Under the pieces are notes generated by a model. It searched no databases. It worked only from the letters and a program-made list of their open reading frames with translations, and was not told the DNA's origin. Positions 1-11,706 of a stretch of 64,000 bases of DNA are shown here, in pieces (within the stretch, counting starts at the first letter, position 1; each line of letters opens with the position of its first letter). This DNA is from Macrocystis pyrifera (lineage: Eukaryota > Sar > Phaeophyceae > Laminariales > Laminariaceae). The position numbers and the translations under genes were made by a program. Location of the stretch: the NCBI GenBank assembly GCA_031763025.1, contig JASSKH010000010.1:4707901-4771900 (forward strand), read 5' to 3'.

Positions 1-336
1 ATATTCCCAGTTTTTGCTTCTTACCCCTGAGTCTGCAACGGGGTGGCCGTACTCGCGTGGGTGCCGCCGTGACACTAATACGACAGCAGTGATCAGGGGT
101 GCGCTGTTTCTGTGCCGATCACAGAAAAAGCGGTGCAGTGCGAACGAAAGTTTCCCTGCGTGACGCGCATCGTCTGATACCCTTTCTTTGTGTGATGTTT
201 TCGTACAGATATGTTGTATCGGGGCTGCCTGATGCTGCCTTAAACCAGTGACCGACCGCGGCACGTCAAGGAAGATTACACTTCTGTACAACAACCGACT
301 GAAGTGAGATTCATGCAGCAAGCACAAGTACTATAG

Positions 337-533
337 GCCTGAACAGCCGTCTCGGTCACCTTATCGGCCCACTCGGAAAAATCGGTGGTGCCCTTGCCAT
401 CGTCCAGTCTGCGCTTCAAGGCTTTGCAGATGGCCTAGCTCGAGAAGGCGGCAAGGCGGAGCGGCAGAGATCGAGGTTTGAGCGCATCGCAGACATCAAC
501 AAAGAAACCACCAAGAATAACATCGAGCAATGA
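337..533 (+). CDS. Last exon of an unidentified protein (5' part outside window)
   Basis: I do not recognise this protein. After a CTATAG acceptor, one frame is open for about 64 codons to a TGA at 531-533. It starts with a Gly/Leu/Ala-rich, amphipathic or weakly hydrophobic part (LGHLIGPLGKIGGALAIVQ) and continues into a charged tail (GKAERQRSRFERIADINKE). The composition contrast with flanking DNA and the natural stop suggest a genuine C-terminus. The exact acceptor is uncertain, since other AGs lie at 319-329 and the frame is open back to about 300. No upstream exon was identified with confidence. It converges on the minus-strand coiled-coil exons that end at 841. Confidence 0.55.
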
Positions 534-840
534 AAGTGTGGGGAAATTCTGAGTAGACATGCTATTGGGGGATGAATTTCTAGCACGAGATTGGGCAAAG
601 ACTCGAATCAATGCAACTGCAAATATCAAACCCAACGCATTCATTAACACGCATCAAGTACACTGGGCGCTGTGAGTCTTACTGCTGGTACATTTATCGT
701 GTAGAATTTTTCCACGTTGCGCTTTCTTTTTGGCCGATTCGCACATCAAAAAAAAAAAAAAAATCTCAACGACGCCGCATCACACGCCACGCACGGACTG
801 CCCGGTCAGGCTTGCCGCGGAGGAGAAAAAAATGTCAAAC

Positions 841-1384
841 CTGTGAAACTTGGAGGGCGTCTGTCTTCTCCTTGCCCTCATCTGTCAACGCGATTATCTC
901 CCGTCGCAGTTTACCATTTTGGTCCTAAGGCGTAAGGGGTTGTTTGACGGACGCACCGGTGCACAGAGAAGTGTAAGTTCGTAGAAACTGTTATGGTTTG
1001 GTTCGGCGGGGCGTCAGCGTGAGCACCTATGACACAGGACGTGGTTTGTTCCTCCGTGTGCATCGCAGGTTTGGAAGAAAACATCGCGCATAACACACGA
1101 AGCGTATACATATTACGGGGGACCACAGTAGATGGGACCACCAAATATTGTTATTAAAAATGGGGAAATATATAGGTTTTTGTGTGTACCGTAGATCCTA
1201 TTTACTATGGTCCCCCGTAATAGCATGCAATTGGCCTAATATGTTAAAAGTCATGAAACACATTGCAACCCTTGCCAAGGCACCGCGGGCTCTTTGTCGC
1301 TGCGCTGCTCCTCGAACTGACACGGGGGGGGGTGCGCGTCGCGTGCGGCTGCGCAAACCGGAAAGCTGGTCAATCGAAAAACTT

Positions 1385-1418
<34 letters not shown>

Positions 1419-1640
1419 GGCCTCAGCAGCCCCGGCGTATAAGAAATCACAGTAAATAGTGATACTCACTCTGACTAACTTCAGCTCGTGCTCCGCTTCC
1501 TCCGCGCGGACGCGGTAGGTCTCGACTTCTCCTTGCGTTTGGGCCAGCAGCATCTGCAACTGGCCGTGCTGACCTGTTTTTTCGTCGATCGCGGCAGTCG
1601 TCCTCGTCGACGCGTTGGCCAAAATGGCGTTTGGCACAGC
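841..1640 (-). CDS. Coiled-coil protein, left paralogue: three internal exons (1640-1470, 1348-1284, 924-841)
   Basis: Read on the minus strand, exon a (1640-1470, 57 codons) follows a GATGACAG acceptor and ends at GTGAGT. It has a Q/E/R-rich heptad-like stretch (VETYRVRAEEAEHELKLV). Exon b (1348-about 1284) contains CQFEEQRSDKEPA. Exon c (924-841, exactly 28 codons) follows CGCCTTAG and contains KEKTDALQVSQ. All three match exons of the gene at 61.7-63.7 kb in order, length and intron phase, and the introns are also alignable. Exon b is one base short of the expected phase because its C run has 9 bases where 10 would keep frame. No match to the right copy's fourth exon was found before the opposing gene at 533. 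Function is unknown. It may be an intact gene with a sequencing error or a partial pseudogene. Confidence 0.7.
1111..1222. mobile_element. TATTACGGGGG MITE, copy 1
   Basis: 112-bp element running from TATTACGGGGGACCA to TGGTCCCCCGTAATA, with an A/T-rich core. It lies in the intron between exons b and c of the left coiled-coil copy. The corresponding intron of the right copy has no such insert, so it arrived after the duplication. Confidence 0.9.
1386..1417. repeat. (CAG)n microsatellite
   Basis: About ten CAG units inside an intron of the left coiled-coil copy. The homologous intron of the right copy carries interrupted CTG units at 62188-62222, so the tract predates the duplication. The poly-Q and poly-A reading frames across it are not evidence of coding. 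Confidence 0.9.
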
Positions 1641-2671
1641 CTGTCATCGGCGGGGATGAAACAAGAAATGAATCGCACGGCGGCGCGCGGTTTGCGTCCA
1701 GTAAGCACTCAGTTTTCAAGTTTTGCTTTTGTTTCTCCTAAAAAATACACCACACAGACGCTCGGACTCTCTCCGTACGCTCATTACCTCCTGCGACCTA
1801 CAATGGCACAGATCGCATAACAACACAGACCTCACACCACGAAAACGCTCCAATTTTGTATCTCAGTACTCTCGCGAGACCTCTCCGGCGGCGACGCAGC
1901 AGGGCAGTGAGTGGACCTGATCTACTGCCCTACAGTAGTACCGTTACATGTAATCCATGCTATCATGTACTTCGTCTCAAGCTCTCGATTCGTTAACGGG
2001 TACAGTAATAAAATACGGGAAATCCAGCTCGAGCGTGCCGGGAATTGATTTTTGGTCGAGTCTACAGCAGTACCTGCCTGTGTGTTTCGAGAAAACGGAG
2101 GAGGAATCATTAAGATATCGCGGCGACGCAGTGGCCGACAGATCACCACGTGCTAGGTCTTCCTGGCCGGACCCGACTCAACACCGCGCAACGCGTTCCG
2201 CTGCCGGCGCACGCTATTATTATGGACGCCGGCCCTGCTGTCTTGTGGACGCTATGTACGGTTCATGAGCGGAGATGTTGCTGCCTTCGGATAACCCTGA
2301 CTGCGGCTGGCTGCGTTTAACTTTTAGAGTTCGTCCTTTATCCCAGTGGTTGAGATTTTGGTTGAGAACGATCTCTAAACTCGACATTCTGGGCTATGGT
2401 TTGGGGGTCATGATCACCGTAGATAGGGCCCAAACGAGCGCGCATGCGTAACGCACGAGACGCCCGGAGCAGTGCCGTGTTGGCGCGCGACCTGTCTCGT
2501 TTGAAGATGCCAAACAAGTCGCCCAACCTGCTCCCGACCAGAGGCTGTGCTCGTATGTGATGCCCGTCCGCACAACCGAACCGACAAACAGCAAGTATTG
2601 TGTGCTGCAGTTATGAGCTCGGTTCGGTCGCTACAATAATAACGCGACCACCTCCACAGCCCGAAAATCAC

Positions 2672-2828
2672 CTGGACACCATCACCGTTGCGTCGACCCT
2701 GCCGCTCCTTGTTGCTTTCGCGATCGGGACTCCCCATCTGTCGAGTTTCCACCTCCACCCCACGCGGCATATTGCTAATATGCTCTTTCAGAGTGTCGAA
2801 ACGGTGCAACGATGTTGTTTCTCTTTTA
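2672..2828 (-). CDS. Possible exon, hydrophilic (weak)
   Basis: Minus-strand open frame with a Lys/Glu/Arg-rich, coil-like segment (TLKEHISNM, then ESNKERQGRRNGDGVQ) ending at CAG|GTGATT. It lies upstream of the left coiled-coil exons on the same strand and could be an earlier exon of that gene. The acceptor is not clear, and nothing similar was found in the right copy. Confidence 0.2.
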
Positions 2829-4014
2829 TATGTGTGCCTGCCACGGTAAAAAATCACAACACGACCACAGCTTGGTGTGCCACACGGATGTGACCGCCTA
2901 TCGCGGAAGCCACGGACGGGTCAGCGAAGATACCACCACACCGTCGCCGCGTGCGCAATCTGTTCGCCTCCTCCTGTTCTCTCTCTGGGCCTTGGCGCCC
3001 TTGCTAGCTTGCTTGCCCCCGGGCGTGAGTATATGATGCAGAACAGGAACAACGCATGATGAGGAAACCTGGGCGTTTTTGTTACGGGAATATGTGAACT
3101 ATCCCGTTGGTGTCCACCGGAAACCAAACAAAAAAAATGGATCCAGCATGAACGAGCAAAGATATTACCAGTATATATGCTGCACCGCCGTTCTGGCCGG
3201 GGAAAAAAAAAAAACGCATTTATTTATGTGATATTTGGTGTGGATATCAAAAGAAGGATATTTCGATATTATTACTTATTGCTCCCGGCCAAAATCGTGT
3301 ACGACGTAGTGTATGTATTATTTTTCTTTTTCCGAGATTTTTTTTTTTTTTTTCTGTGAAAAAAATTTGGCACGAGAAGCAAGCACGCGCGAAGAAACCA
3401 AAGAACGCGAAGAAAGTAAAGATCGTAGAAACGACAAATAATCGTGGTAGACTCGCTGAGCGCGAGGCGGGTTCTAATCAAGTGATTTTAAGAAAAGGAT
3501 AATAAGCGTAAGGTAGTTTAAGTACGTGCGTGCGCGCTTTTTATTTGACTGCTATTTTATAACAGTACAGCAGTACAGTATTAATAGTAGTAGTTAGTTA
3601 AGTTGTTGTTTCGTCAAGTTTTTTCGATTTTAATTCCAATTTTCAATTTTCCTTTGCTTTTTCTTTGTCCGTTCTCCACATCCACATACATACAATACAT
3701 AATATGTCATACATGTACATGATATTTTCCACGTTTTTCTTCGTTTCATTTTGGCTCTCTTCTGTTTTTAAACCTCGATGATACTCGTGTACAGCTGTCG
3801 TTGTACATAGTCTACAGTACCATCCAGCAGCGGCGACATTGTCTGTGTTGCGGCAGCCTATCGAACAGGTTATTTTGCAATCTGGGAGGTAGGATATTTA
3901 TTTGGGGTGTTTTTTACTTGAAAATTGCGTAGCGTGGCCTGCACTATGCCTGCCGAATCGTCTCCAGCCGCGTTTGTTTATGGCTAGTTTTGGCCCGATT
4001 TGGCTGCGGTTTGG

Positions 4015-4045
4015 GGTTAGGGTTAGGGTTAGGGTTGGGTTAGGG
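4015..4045 (+). repeat. Interstitial TTAGGG telomere-like repeat
   Basis: Several contiguous GGGTTA units, degenerating at both sides. Other short tracts of the same unit occur at about 16170, 24006-24034, 24632-24655 and 38125-38152. Confidence 0.85.
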
Positions 4046-4125
4046 CTAGAGTCAGGGGTTGGGTTGGGTCTACCTTGATCCCAACAGGAACCAAAATACC
4101 AGAACAACTTACCAACCTGAAGATT

Positions 4126-4442
4126 GTTAAGGTCTTAGTCTGTTGGGCTAAAGGTAAAAGGTTAACCAATCGCCTTCTACCTAATCTAGCCCCATTACAC
4201 TCTCCTCCCCTGGAACGGACCGGATATATATACAGGTCGACGCGTGACGCCTACACGCGGTTTCAGTTTCTGGGGATCCAGAAGTATCTTTTTCAGATTC
4301 TTGACATGAGGAAATTCACTTTTCTTGTTTCATGGTGGACGTGAGATTCGAACTCACGACCAACGAACCATGTCCTGCCGACGACGCCATTTGTTAAGGT
4401 CTTAGTCCGTTGGGCTAAGGTAAAAGGTTAACCAATCGCCTA
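4126..4442 (-). repeat. tRNA-like sequence flanked by a direct duplication
   Basis: On the minus strand, 4355-4339 has a perfect T-arm (GTGAG TTCGAAT CTCAC), and an A-box-like TTAGCCCAACGG lies upstream near 4412. No matching acceptor stem is seen, so this is a tRNA-derived (SINE-like) sequence and not a functional tRNA. The segment reading TTAAGGTCTTAGTC through AACCAATCGCCT occurs twice, at about 4127-4173 and 4395-4440, which marks a local duplication. Confidence 0.5.
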
Positions 4443-4978
4443 CCCAATCAAAGCCTCATAATAACAAGATCCTACCTCCCAGATTGTAATGGGCCCTCAA
4501 CAGCACACAACAAGTAAGTAAGTAAGCAATAACGTCTTAAATATGTTGAATATAGCATCATCGGGCCGCCGCACTGCACCACCGCACCACCACGCACAAC
4601 AACGCTACCACCGCAGAGCACCACACCGTGAACCATCAACCATCAAATATCCGGAATCATCAACCAACAACAACGAACAGCAGTGTTGACAGTTTCACTA
4701 TTATTTTGACAGTCTCGTAAATATGTTTTACTACCTGAGAAATTTATTGGAAAATTATTGCATATCGGTACCAGGTCCAGGTCGTAGATCGAAGACATTT
4801 TTGGGGGGGATGGGGGGAGAATGGGGAGAAGTCTCAGTAGACTAGACTATTTATTGTATTATTTAATAGTGTTGTTGTGTTTATGTTGTGTTGTGGTGGT
4901 ATTCTTCGAAGAGCCACGAAAGAAACCACGGGAACAACAACACCAGAGAGGCGCTGCGCAGGCTCGCGTTGATAGCGA

Positions 4979-5157
4979 ATGAACACACGCCAGGGCAGCA
5001 TGCAGGCAGACAGTGATCATCTCGATCATACCTTACTGCAACCGAGAAAGCGAACAGGCGTCGAAGAGGAATTGTTTTTTTCTGACAGGACAGGGGAGAA
5101 GATAGAGATGCAGCTCACCCATGCCACGGCACCTGCACTCAGGTACGAAAATGCGGG
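4979..5157 (+). CDS. Candidate first exon of an unidentified gene
   Basis: An ATG-initiated frame (MNTRQGSMQADSDHLD...) runs to a good donor, GCGG|GTAAGTAG, or to an earlier CTCAG|GTACG. It is hydrophilic, unlike the surrounding low-complexity DNA, and is followed at once by a (CAG)n tract in the presumed intron (5164-5193). No homology is recognised and no second exon is certain. Confidence 0.3.
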
Positions 5158-5162
5158 TAAGT

Positions 5163-5163
<1 letters not shown>

Positions 5164-5193
<30 letters not shown>
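5164..5193. repeat. (CAG)n microsatellite
   Basis: About ten consecutive CAG units starting just after the candidate donor site of the preceding exon. Confidence 0.9.
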
Positions 5194-5194
<1 letters not shown>

Positions 5195-5879
5195 GAGCAG
5201 CGGCAGCGCTATCAGCCGTGCTATTAATAGAGAGTGTGGCCAACCGAGGTGTCTCGCTTCGCCCTTATCACTGGACCCAGACATCTCCTGAAGACTGCTG
5301 TAGTAGGTGTTATCCGTATACTCGAGGTCGCTACGCACACGCAGTGGCACCTAGTTAATCATCATGACCGGCCCAAGTCTAAACATCTACGTACAACCAC
5401 AGGAGCGGCAGCAGGACCACGACCACCAGCAGCAGCAGTGTACAGACGCTAGATATCCCTCAGCCGCTCTAAGAGTGTTGCCACAAACATGCGAAGAGGT
5501 TCATATCATACGAGTACTCGTACATTCTGCACAGGCGTGACTCCTTCTAGAGCGGCAAAATCGCGCGAGGGAATAACATAGTCATGTGTGCGATGGATCC
5601 AAGTACGGGTGCTACGGGCTCGTATGATGAACTTTTTTTTTTTTTTTTTCATCACTTTCACTTTCCAGCTTGACTCGTAGAAGGTTTTACCCTCAGCGAT
5701 CTTCTTCTGGACAAGGCGTGGTCACAGGTGTCGTCCCTTCTTCCCCCCGGTACGCGCCTTTATTTTTTGTCGTGCATAGGGTTCAGCATTCCCACTGCTC
5801 GTCGATTTTCAATGTAGCCAACTCACGCTCTCGCGCTTTCCGCTTATCAATTTTTTATGCAAGAAAAAGCACCCATGAG

Positions 5880-5958
5880 CATGCACTCGGTGAGACTTGA
5901 ACCCACGAAATTGATCTTGACAGGCACGCGGACCACCTACCTACCAAGCCACTTGGTT
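5880..5958 (-). repeat. tRNA-Asp-like sequence (degenerate)
   Basis: The minus strand shows an A-box-like TGGCTTGGTAGG, a TGCCTGTCAAGA segment resembling the tRNA-Asp(GUC) anticodon loop, and a T-arm (GTGGG TTCAAGT CTCAC). The acceptor stem halves do not pair, so I read it as a tRNA pseudogene or a SINE head. Confidence 0.45.
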
Positions 5959-6779
5959 GGTACGCCGGTGGTGCAGTAAAGAAAGGCCTGTTTTTGCCGT
6001 CATACAGCCCATAGGTAGTGTGCTTGTCTCACAGGGCCAAGGGGCAGGGGGCCCGACGAGAACGCGCTGCTATAAGCTTTTCTTGGTGAACCTAATCCTT
6101 ATGATTGTTGGCGGGTCCACCGTCGGAAAGTGTGACTATTTATAGTAGATGGTGGGGTGGATGGTGGATGGTGGTGGGTGGTGGATCTCTGTCTGGGAAA
6201 CAAAATGCGCCCCAATCCGACACGATTTGCTGTGGTCTGAGGCCTCGTACCTGACACGTGCTATTAATGTACGAGGTAGATACAGCGTACGCTACCACCT
6301 GCTATATGCTACTGCTGTACCCCGCCATGCTAATAGCACTGCAGTACCTGTGAGCATTGACTGGGCCTGTGACCTGTAACACGCATTGGTACGTTGAGGG
6401 GATGACGGTCTGGGTTGTTGCGATCCTTTTCCATTCATGCCCTGCGAGGGGATGGCTGTCTGTTGTGCCTGGTTGTAGTACTGCTGTAGTGTACCACAGG
6501 TTCGTACCAGGACCAGGTGCCAGGTGTATGTTCATTTGTTCTTGGGGCCCGGGAGGCTTCTTTGTGCAGCGGTCACGAGTGCCAGCTGCAACTATTAATA
6601 CCAATAGCATAAGAAGTACCTGTAGTCTCACCCACAGCATCATCAGCAGCAGTGTTCAGTCGTCGATTGCCGCTGTCACGATTTAAAAAAATGACAACAG
6701 CAATCACGATACTGCTGCTGAAGGTATATACGGGCACGCAATTCAAGTTTTTTTTTACGCTGAAAAAATATGTTGGGGG

Positions 6780-7538
6780 GGCCGTTTCCTATGCGGTTCG
6801 ATTTTTGAGCTTCAGATTTTGACCCAATGGCATTTTCAGATATGAACCTCTTGGCAAATCGGAAGAGTCTTCCTATGCGGAAAATCATATTTGTTGTGCG
6901 TGTAGAGATTCGAGCCAACGCCGAGACCAACCGCTGTTATTGTGGTTTGGCGCCGCAAAGAGAAGCGCTGGGTGCGCTGCCCTGCGCGTAGGACCCAAGC
7001 GTCCGAGCCCACGCTGACTGCCTCTGGTCTGGCAGCGAAGAGACGTGGCGGGTGCGCTAGAGTCAACCTGTCTTGCTATTTTTTGTTTCATTTTGTGACC
7101 GAGTGCTGCTGCTGCTGCTGTGCAGCAGTGTAGTCTACGAATACGTATCCATGGAGAGGCGCGTGCCGAGTGCGCTTCTCTTGGTCTCTAGGCCCGAGCT
7201 CGCGCCAGCCGACTCTAGTCTGGCCACGGAGGGACGCGCCGTCCGCGCGTCGGGCGCGAAGCAACGTCGAGCAGCTGTATCACCATCCAACTCATCGATC
7301 GTTCTGCTGCTGTTTGCTGTCGTAGATAACATCTTGAATTTAAAGAGCATGCCATTTTTCGATTTGAAAATCTGATGACCCAGGTCGTCGGATTTTGGCG
7401 ACTTGGGTCATAGGATTCTCAAATCGAAAAAATTCCGGTCGGATTTTGCATATTTGAACTGCATAAGCAGGGTCATTCATTTTTGAGATCGAAAAATACA
7501 AATATGAAGCTCGAAATCGAACCACATAGGAAACGGCC
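6780..7538. mobile_element. PIF/Harbinger-like MITE, ~760 bp
   Basis: Terminal inverted repeats: GGCCGTTTCCTATGCGGTTCGA at the left and its near complement ending ACATAGGAAACGGCC at the right. TTA follows the right end. The interior includes a GC-rich block (6950-7290) with open but unrecognised frames on both strands, and an internal palindrome around 7378-7410. No transposase is seen. Confidence 0.7.
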
Positions 7539-7541
7539 TTA

Positions 7542-8057
7542 GGCCATCTCTTACGGCAAACCGGTTTTGGTTTCTGGAAATCGATGTTTGAGCACCTTCG
7601 CAGGCGTGTTTGGCCAGGGAAACGGGCGAATCGGGCACGCTTTTCTTGGAGTCCCACCAGCCATTTCGCGAGAGGCATGCAACGACGTTTGCCGTTTCTT
7701 CAGGATAGCAGTTTGAAAACATGTCGATACACTCCAGTTTCCTCTATTCAGTTTCGGACGCGATTTATCTGAAAAAGAGAGGCCTTTTTTTCGGCTGAAA
7801 CGTCGATATATATCTGAACATGCCTTGCTGATTTTTTGTCTGAAAATGACAACAGCGTAAAAACTTGGAACGACACCCCAGGAGAAAAGAAAAAAGGGTC
7901 TAGATAACCTCTCCCCAAAAGACTGCAACTATTCCGAGAAGAGTGAGCCTGATTCGGTCGGACTCCGGGTCTAAAATACGTAAAAGCACGTATAAAACAC
8001 AGAGTTTCGGGTAAGTTTTTCGGTTTTTTTCCCCCAACCCTCCCATAAGAGATGGCC
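7542..8057. mobile_element. PIF/Harbinger-like MITE, 516 bp, with TTA target duplication
   Basis: Starts GGCCATCTCTTACGG and ends CCCATAAGAGATGGCC. It is flanked by TTA at 7539-7541 and 8058-8060, the 3-bp target duplication typical of PIF/Harbinger. It abuts the preceding element, sharing one TTA. No coding content is recognised. Confidence 0.8.
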
Positions 8058-8065
8058 TTAGGGTC

Positions 8066-8190
8066 AAGGGTATATATAATACCAGCGGGCATTGTTATTA
8101 TGTATTCGTATACGGGCACGCAATCCAAGTTATTTATTGACGCTGAAAAAAATATGTCAAGGGCCAAGGGTATACCAGCGGGCATTGTTT
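8066..8190. repeat. Direct repeats beside the Harbinger-like MITEs
   Basis: A segment reading TATACGGGCACGCAAT through CGCTGAAAAAATATGT is present at 6725-6773 and again at about 8110-8157. GGTATA...CCAGCGGGCATTGTT also occurs twice within 8070-8192. The two MITEs therefore sit between directly repeated flanks. Confidence 0.65.
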
Positions 8191-8312
8191 ATTTATAAAA
8201 TTAGAAAACAGCAGCTAGCTGTGTGAGATCGAGGATTTCGTCGAACCTCCTATTTGCAAGCTGCGTGTCATACTATACTAGCATACTGTTAATAGTGATA
8301 CTTCGATCATAC

Positions 8313-8425
8313 TATTACGGGGGTTCATACGTAGTTAATAGGACCTATGGTATACGTAAAAACTTATCTATTTACCTATTTTTACCAGCAATATTTGGTC
8401 CTATTTACTATGGTTCCCCGTAATA
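8313..8425. mobile_element. TATTACGGGGG MITE, copy 2
   Basis: 113-bp copy in the orientation whose left half reads GGGGGTTCATA. A 22-bp direct repeat, AATAGTGATACTTCGATCAT plus AC, lies on both sides (about 8290-8311 and 8422-8443). That is much longer than a normal target duplication. Confidence 0.9.
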
Positions 8426-11400
8426 GTGATACTTCGATCATACTATTTATGCTTCGATCGTGTGTACAACGGTTTTTTATGTGGCCTCATGCAGGGTACA
8501 CAGTCCGTATATGAGGAAGACAACCTATGAAGCTGCAGAGTTCAAGGAGTGGGTGTGTCTTATGTTTTGGGAGATTATGTACGAGGCAGCTTGGACCTCC
8601 CCCAAGCTCGGCACCCGAACGAGTACGGTTTGCACCGTTGTTGTAGGGTTGTCTTTCATATGAAAACGGAGCTAGGAAGCACTTCCTGGCGGGATGAGGG
8701 TAAGGGCGTATACTCAACCCAACCCCCGACCACCCTGCCCCAACCCGCAGATAGAACGGACCCAAACTGACCAGAAACGAGGCTGCGTCGCTTTCGCTGG
8801 ATTTCGTTCCGAGCGAGAATGTATCTGAACTGCGTACCACGATTCCGAAGGGCGGACCACGCCTATAGCCAACCGGCTTTGTCTGCACCACGGACGGTAC
8901 CCTCGTTTTTTGGGGCAACCTGCTTGGGATTAGACTGCCATTGTTTTTGCAGTATCATTTAAAGTGAAAAAGTTGACGACTTGAGACTAAAAATCCAGGA
9001 CGTTTTCCCGCGCGATCGGATTGTATGACCTACTGCCGGTACGTACTCGTAGCTCCAGCCAGTTCGATATACTATCGGTATACTGGCTGCGACAGCAGAC
9101 AGTACTCTGGACCCAAGCGGTGTACTGGTCTCGTCGAAGCCGCGATCACCGCCCCCCCTCCCCGACTGGTGAGGGGGGCTCGCTAGAGTAGGCGCCCCCC
9201 GCCGGGCCCCGCTCAAGGCGTGCCTCTGATCGCAACACTCCCTGAGTTACGATGCCTTGCAAATACTGCTGTACATTTGCGCAACACCTTCTTGTTGTCC
9301 AATCTCTATCTTGCTGCACGTCAGCGCAGACCCAACCCAACCGCATCCCTTAACCCTACGAACCCCAGCCATTTGGAGGACTCGGGCTCGGCACGGGCGG
9401 TCACGCAGCTCCACCGCGTGTTTCGGTAGCTGTTTTCTAAAGAACCGGGCCTGCTGAAGTACCAGCCTCGACCAATTAGATAGCGGTGTTGCACGATGTG
9501 TTTGCGCAAGGTGGTGCAATGTGGACCTCTCCCGCTAAAGGCGTCCCTCTGTAGGGACGTTTTTTGCGCGATTTGGCTCCACTACGATAGAGCAAAAAAC
9601 AAGAAGAAAAAAATGGGTCGGTTTCAAAGGCAATGTTTGGTCAGGACTGGTTGGTTGATTCTGTAAATGGTAGCAATGGGAAAAGCGGGCCGCGTGCATG
9701 GCCCTCCCTGTCCTCTGTCTCCTCTTTTGCGTACACCTTACACCTCTTTTAGACGCCGCACATTGCGACATTTCTTCTGTAGTTTTGTGCGGCGTTATCG
9801 CAAGAAGTACCTAAGCCGCCAAGGTACTAGCTAGCAGCGTTGGCAGCTTCCTCAGCCGGTACGGTACCGTACTGCAGTAGTATTGCTAGTAGTCTGGGCG
9901 AGAGCCCAGCCTTAGTTTTACCCGCCGCAAACTATACGGTGCGTGACTCACATATTTCTATGTACTACTGCCCTTCCGATGCTACTGATCGCTGTGTTGT
10001 ACTGCTGCTTTATGCGCCTTGTCGCCTTGTCGCTGCTTTCGGACCCTGCTCGCTCCCTGCTCTACTGTACGCACCACCAACGACATCTACCGTCCTACCC
10101 AGCATTCTCCATAAGCAGGCGAGTCAAAGGGCTCTATCTTGGTAGTAGAGCTATGAGCTGGATGACTAAAAGTAGCCAGCTAGGAATGAGTTGGCTAAGT
10201 ATTATACCAGGTTGTAGCGGTGCCAACTATCCTACTATTTGGGGTTTCCTGTTGATGGAAGGCTTCTTTATCACGCAGCGCGTATTTCCCCGTACACAGG
10301 GCCACTCACTCGAGAGAGGGAGGAAGGTCATGGCGCATCGAAAACCCATCGCCATGTCGATGTCAGTGGCGAAGGCCGTTGGCGCTTTTTCTAGAATTCT
10401 GTAGTTGCATATGCAATGAGCCCAATAGCCCCAGCCGGCCATCGGTTGTCAACTACTGCTGTAAGTCAGTTTCTTGGCTGGCGTTAAAAACCAGGTACTG
10501 GTAATAACTAGCCCAGGAGCCCAGCCAACGCACGGCCCTACAAGTAGTAGTTCAGTACCAGGTCTGTGTCAGTATCATATACCTGTACCAGGTCGACCTC
10601 GTACCAGGTACCTGACCAGGTACCTGATACATGATGGTGATGGTGTTGCTATCATGAATTGTGCCGGCAGCTATTGTGTCTACAAGAAGCTTGAGATAGC
10701 CTTTGTAGGTACATGGTGCAAAACTGTTTGGCGTGCCGGTGCTCTATATATGCACTCGAACCTTTTGTGTATTTCTGTGTTTTTTTTTGCTGTGGTAGTC
10801 TTTCACTCCAGAGGTATTGGAGCCTGCCTTGTGACCACGGTCTATATTCTGGGGATGAGTTAATGCGAGAACAGTAACAGCGGCAAAGCAGTTATTAATA
10901 GTACTGGAACAATTCGAAGGGCTCGGTGTGGACAAAAAACGTTTGAGCTTGCCACCCTGATCTCTCCCAAACCTGAACCCTCCAATGTTCCCTCGGGTGT
11001 ACACCGAAGCCGTTGTCGCTGAGCGCATAGCGATGAATCGGCAGCAAAAAAAAATGTACGACCGTTACTGTATAGAATTACCCACGTCAACCCCCAGTCT
11101 ACGTTCCAGTATACTGGTACCACCTTGGACGGAAATGTAAGGAGCGTTGGAGTATCAATATAAAGACCAAACCATTCCGAGTATTTACTTTTGCGATCTA
11201 TAGCGGTGCAAGGTACGGGCACGCAGAACATCTCTGCATGTGCGGGCACTTCTGCAACGTCTTGTCATACCAGGCATATTGTACACGATATGCGGATGTG
11301 CAGAGTAAAGTGGCCGAACGTCAAGGGGTTTTCAGAGGGGGAAAATGTCGAAACTAAATGACCTGAATATAGTACAGCATCGGCCACACCATGCAGGGTG

Positions 11401-11706
11401 TGTGTCCGGGCCGCAATGCAAGGGACTGTAGATGCTGCCACATGCGCACAGCATGGTGGTGCTTGTGCTGATGCTCACCTTTTCGGTGGTAGTCGCTTGA
11501 TAAATCGCACTCGAGCTGTTTTTTTTTTTTTTTCTGTCGCTATACTACAATGAAGATCAATGGGTCCGGCAAGGGCAACAGTTTCCCTCCCTACGTAGGA
11601 ACGGCGGGATATTCAGGACGCATCGGTGGTCGGCTATAACATCAGCCTATCAGTCAGTGCGATCGCGCGTGCCCACTCACTCTCTGGTCTGAGAGCTAGA
11701 GACGTT

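Noticed and set aside
300..336. A 33-base intron joining an open frame at 240-303 to the exon at 337
   Set aside because: Far shorter than any intron supported elsewhere in the window, and the phases do not clearly match.
1251..1637. A single continuous 128-codon protein
   Set aside because: The poly-Ala centre is an intronic CTG tract bounded by GTGAGT and GCGCAG; the homologous right-copy intron confirms splicing.
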